Assembly (NCBI GenBank): GCA_961205875.1
Contig: OY540813.1
Span: 8,837,001 to 8,901,000, forward strand
Direction of reading: 5' to 3'
From: Sialis fuliginosa
Taxonomy: Eukaryota; Arthropoda; Insecta; Megaloptera; Sialidae
Length of the DNA stretch: 64,000 nucleotides
Position 1 is the stretch's first letter, and each line of letters begins with the position of its first letter. Below the pieces are notes generated by a model. It was not told where the DNA came from. It searched no databases and worked only from the letters and a program-made list of their open reading frames with translations. Made by a program: the position numbers and the translations under genes. This document shows, piece by piece, positions 61,271 through 64,000 of the stretch.

Positions 61271-61960
61271 AGCTACGATGCATAGAGTATGTTTCATATT
61301 TCACTGCAGTGTATTTAATAACATTTATTTGCCGAGTTTTATTTCTAACATGCGATGAAATATTCATCTTTCGTAAAAATGATATTAATATAAAAATATC
61401 TACGAGACTCTTTTACATGTATAAAAGAAATACTAGGAAATAATTGAAATCAAAATTGTAAGGAAATTTTGAAAAATACAATTTGTGAATAAACGAGATG
61501 TATGTCAATACCTATATTATATTTATATCTACTATATAATTTTGAAGCCCGTTTTTTCTGAACAATTTGCTTTAATCCCTTATTAGAAGGTTTAATAGAA
61601 TATGAGATTTTCTAGTTTCCGCAAACCCTTTAAAGTGCAAAAAATGCTGCTACCTGCTTTGCCAAATTTAGTAGTAGAGTCTTTACTTATTACTCTTAGA
61701 AAACTACTATTCAATATGTTTGCCAAGATTACTGACATTATGACTAATAAGATGAATATATAATAGATCACTATTTTATTTCATACATTATCAAAACATT
61801 TACTTCAAAAGAACCCATTATGTAAATAAATGAAAATCTATAGCACTTCTAAAAGCTCATTCAAATCTCTTACTATCAGGCGCAATAAAATGTACAGCGA
61901 GACAGCCTGTATATATTGTACAATGTTTGTGTTAGTTGATCAAGTTAATCTAGTAACGGG
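61270..61960. other. AT-rich DNA
   Basis: Nothing gene-like. Confidence 0.5.
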
Positions 61961-62250
61961 ATTAGGTGCGGAGAGCGTTTTCATTTAGTTTTATTGAATC
62001 AGCGAAATTAAATGGATGCGATATACTCGTAGAGGTGCCCCCTTTTAGCATTTGGAACCGCGGTTGCACAAGATCTATTGAGGAGGTGGATTTCGGAGGC
62101 GTAGAATTTTGTGTGACAAGGCAATCCTGCGTGGCCGTTTCCGTATTGAATTATGGCGTCGGTTTTGTTTTTTACTACTGTCCGAAATGTGAGTGTGTGT
62201 GTATATATAGGATTGACCCTTTTAGTTATTATGCTTTAATAGGTGCTTAA
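61960..62250 (+). other. Balanced island with a 94-codon open frame, possible exon
   Basis: The frame opens directly after a GGATTAG acceptor-like site (AG at 61964-61965; in-frame TAG upstream), lacks an ATG near its start, and runs to a TAA at 62248-62250. Residues are varied (for example VEVPPFSIWNRGC, EEVDFGGVEFCV) with a hydrophobic GVGFVFYYCPKC segment. If real, it would be a terminal exon on plus. The acceptor lacks a good pyrimidine tract and the last third runs into a TG-rich tract, so this stays speculative. Confidence 0.2.
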
Positions 62251-63200
62251 TTTATTAGACAAAGGGTCGCATGACTGTAGTAGTTTAAATTGTCTTGATA
62301 GCTGTTTTTGGATGCTGCACGATTGTTATGTTAGAACTAGTCCGTGTTACTGCAGTGGAATTAGATGATTGATGATAATATTTATTTTATCACTGTGGAA
62401 AGATTTATTAGAGATATTAAGAGTTAATTAAGTGGATATAAAATGATTTAGTTATTACGATGTTTAATATACCTATTATTATAATACTGGTTCATAACTC
62501 AATACTCCTCTTTGTATTGGTAGTTAAAAATATAAATGAAAAAAGTATAATTTATTCTTATTTATTATTCGTAAGCATATCAAATAATTATATAAAATTA
62601 TATTTACTAATTATGTTACAAAACGATTATTTTTAAAAATGTTTGCTATCTATGCAGCCTAATTGATAGATAATTAGCAATCTTAACATTATGGATAGTA
62701 GTTATCTGATACACGGATTAATTGTAGGAAGTATTTTATGCAAATATTTGTTAATTATTAACAAATTTAATAAATGTGCTATTTGGTAACAATCGCAGCG
62801 GTATAGCTCAAATAGCTCAACAGTAACTAAATATCGTGCTCGCCATAAGCCCCTATATATTGTTAACTATAACCAAATATCGTTATCTACAAATAATCTC
62901 TTTTCTCAGTCTAACTGAAATAAGAAAGGGTGAATAGATCCAATGTAAATTATAATTCAAAATTACCGCTTGGCTTAACCTTTTGTAAATTATACATTGA
63001 ATAATTTTGTTACTATTATAATGCTATTTCACCCTAAATTACCCCTGGCAAAAAGTAGTAGAATATTGCTATTTTCTAATAAAATTTTAAGTTTTGGAGA
63101 TATGTTCTTTCTGCAATTTCTCATTCAATTGGTTTTTAATTACTTCATATATATACACGACACAAGGCGGCATTCTTAATTAATATTTGAACATGAATTT
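62250..63200. other. AT-rich DNA
   Basis: Nothing gene-like. Confidence 0.5.
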
Positions 63201-63400
63201 ATCGTCTCACACATTGCACTAGTCACGAGAGATTGAGTTATTGTACAGAGGATGGGTGAGGGAGGATGGGTACGTTGAGCTATAGCCAAGCTTTTCATCA
63301 CTGGGAGCGTCCACTCGTAAATTGCAGTAGCGCGGGATCAAAACTGCACGGATCATCATAAACCAACAAAACAAAAACACTACAGTGGCGGAAGTAGCTA
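63200..63400. other. Small balanced island
   Basis: Contains GATGGGTGAGGGAGGATGGG (63250-63269) and GTAGCGCGGGATC (63327-63339). No supported frame. Confidence 0.3.
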
Positions 63401-64000
63401 TTTTTTAAACATTGTCGAAAGACATAAATAAAATAATAGTTTTTGATAACTATAACACAAACAAATAGTTTAATTGTAAATAACACTTATGAAGAATGCA
63501 GAAAATATTTTGTGTTAATAGTTTCAATTATTAAGGCATTTTTAATTACCTATACAGGATACAAGGTGATCGCGGAAACCGTGTGTTTATTGGTAACTTT
63601 ATAATTATTATTGTAGCTAGAATATCTGTTAAATCGGCAAAGTATTAGTAATTGAACGTATATTCAATTATGCTTCAAATCCTACAGCATAATATAATGA
63701 ATATAATGAACTGAATTATGAATATGCTACAAACATGATGTTTAAATTTATATTAAATACATTATAACAAATTTTAGAGTAATAGAAAATACCATAAAAT
63801 AGTGTGTTGTAAAATTTTTATGAATTTAAAAAATTAAGTATTTTCTATTATAATAAAACGTATATTTTATAAACCAAGGTAATACGAGTAGATAACATTG
63901 TTATGAATGTAGGTACTAAAACTAATGGATAAAGATTTATTAACTAAATACCTAATTTCTTGTCGATAATTGTAATGTGTATTTTCTATGAACTGCAATA
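63400..64000. other. AT-rich DNA
   Basis: Nothing gene-like to the window end. Confidence 0.5.

Noticed and set aside
1-64000. Conserved microRNAs such as let-7, miR-10, bantam, miR-1, miR-193
   Set aside because: I looked for the mature sequences I remember and did not see them by eye; a covariance search would be needed to exclude other small RNAs.

Overview
This window reads as a gene-poor, very AT-rich stretch of an insect nuclear genome, about two thirds to 70% A+T by eye. There is no dense coding, no operon structure, and no recognisable rRNA, tRNA or CRISPR array. The background is long AT-rich DNA with many TACCTAC/GTAGGTA runs and CA/TG microsatellites. Two fragments carry CCCGCG..GGCTTC..CTCGC cores, one of them ending in AGCTAGT, which I associate with lepidopteran retrotransposon 3' ends. 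A butterfly or moth is therefore my best guess, but this is not established; other AT-rich insects remain possible.

Two things break the background. First, short GC-richer islands of about 150-500 bp recur every 1-4 kb (for example 2.5, 6.3, 9.1-9.7, 12.8, 14.3, 16.2, 18.6, 20.1, 22.6, 25.4, 30.6, 35.5, 36.2, 41.4, 44.3, 48.1, 49.0, 49.9, 56.4, 57.4, 59.3 and 62.1 kb). Several hold CA/TG microsatellites, TATA-like boxes, splice-donor-like GTAAGT or GC-rich trinucleotide runs. They look like a regulatory landscape, or scattered small exons of long-intron genes. The best gene-like signals are a two-exon minus-strand model (9695-8996) with TATA box, ATG context, GTAAGT donor and phase-matched second exon, and a probable untranslated first exon on the plus strand ending in CCG|GTAAGT near 16298. 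No translated frame matched a protein I recognise.

Second, there is a rich and diverse set of non-autonomous mobile elements. Most are fold-back or MITE-like: 10.7-11.6, 12.0-12.5, 18.25-18.36, 28.6-28.9, 30.1-30.2, 31.0-31.2, 37.2-37.8, 42.0-42.2, 43.0-43.9, 44.55-45.15 (flanked by TTAA) and 50.5-51.2 kb. There is also a SINE-like copy with a tRNA-like head, A-tail and an 11-bp direct repeat at 51.9-52.24 kb. The most striking is a 2.6-kb composite fold-back at 53386-56004, whose right arm is split by seven full copies plus a partial copy of a 161-bp tandem unit, followed by four 20-bp repeats. Partial relatives lie at 3.2-3.6 and 57.7-58.4 kb. Two short fold-backs (31 and 42 kb) carry stem-loops followed by CGAAAC that resemble degenerate hammerhead-ribozyme cores.

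No prokaryotic-type system, viral gene or toxin gene was seen. If the window holds something undescribed, the strongest candidates are the satellite-in-fold-back element, the ribozyme-like fold-backs and the small two-exon gene.
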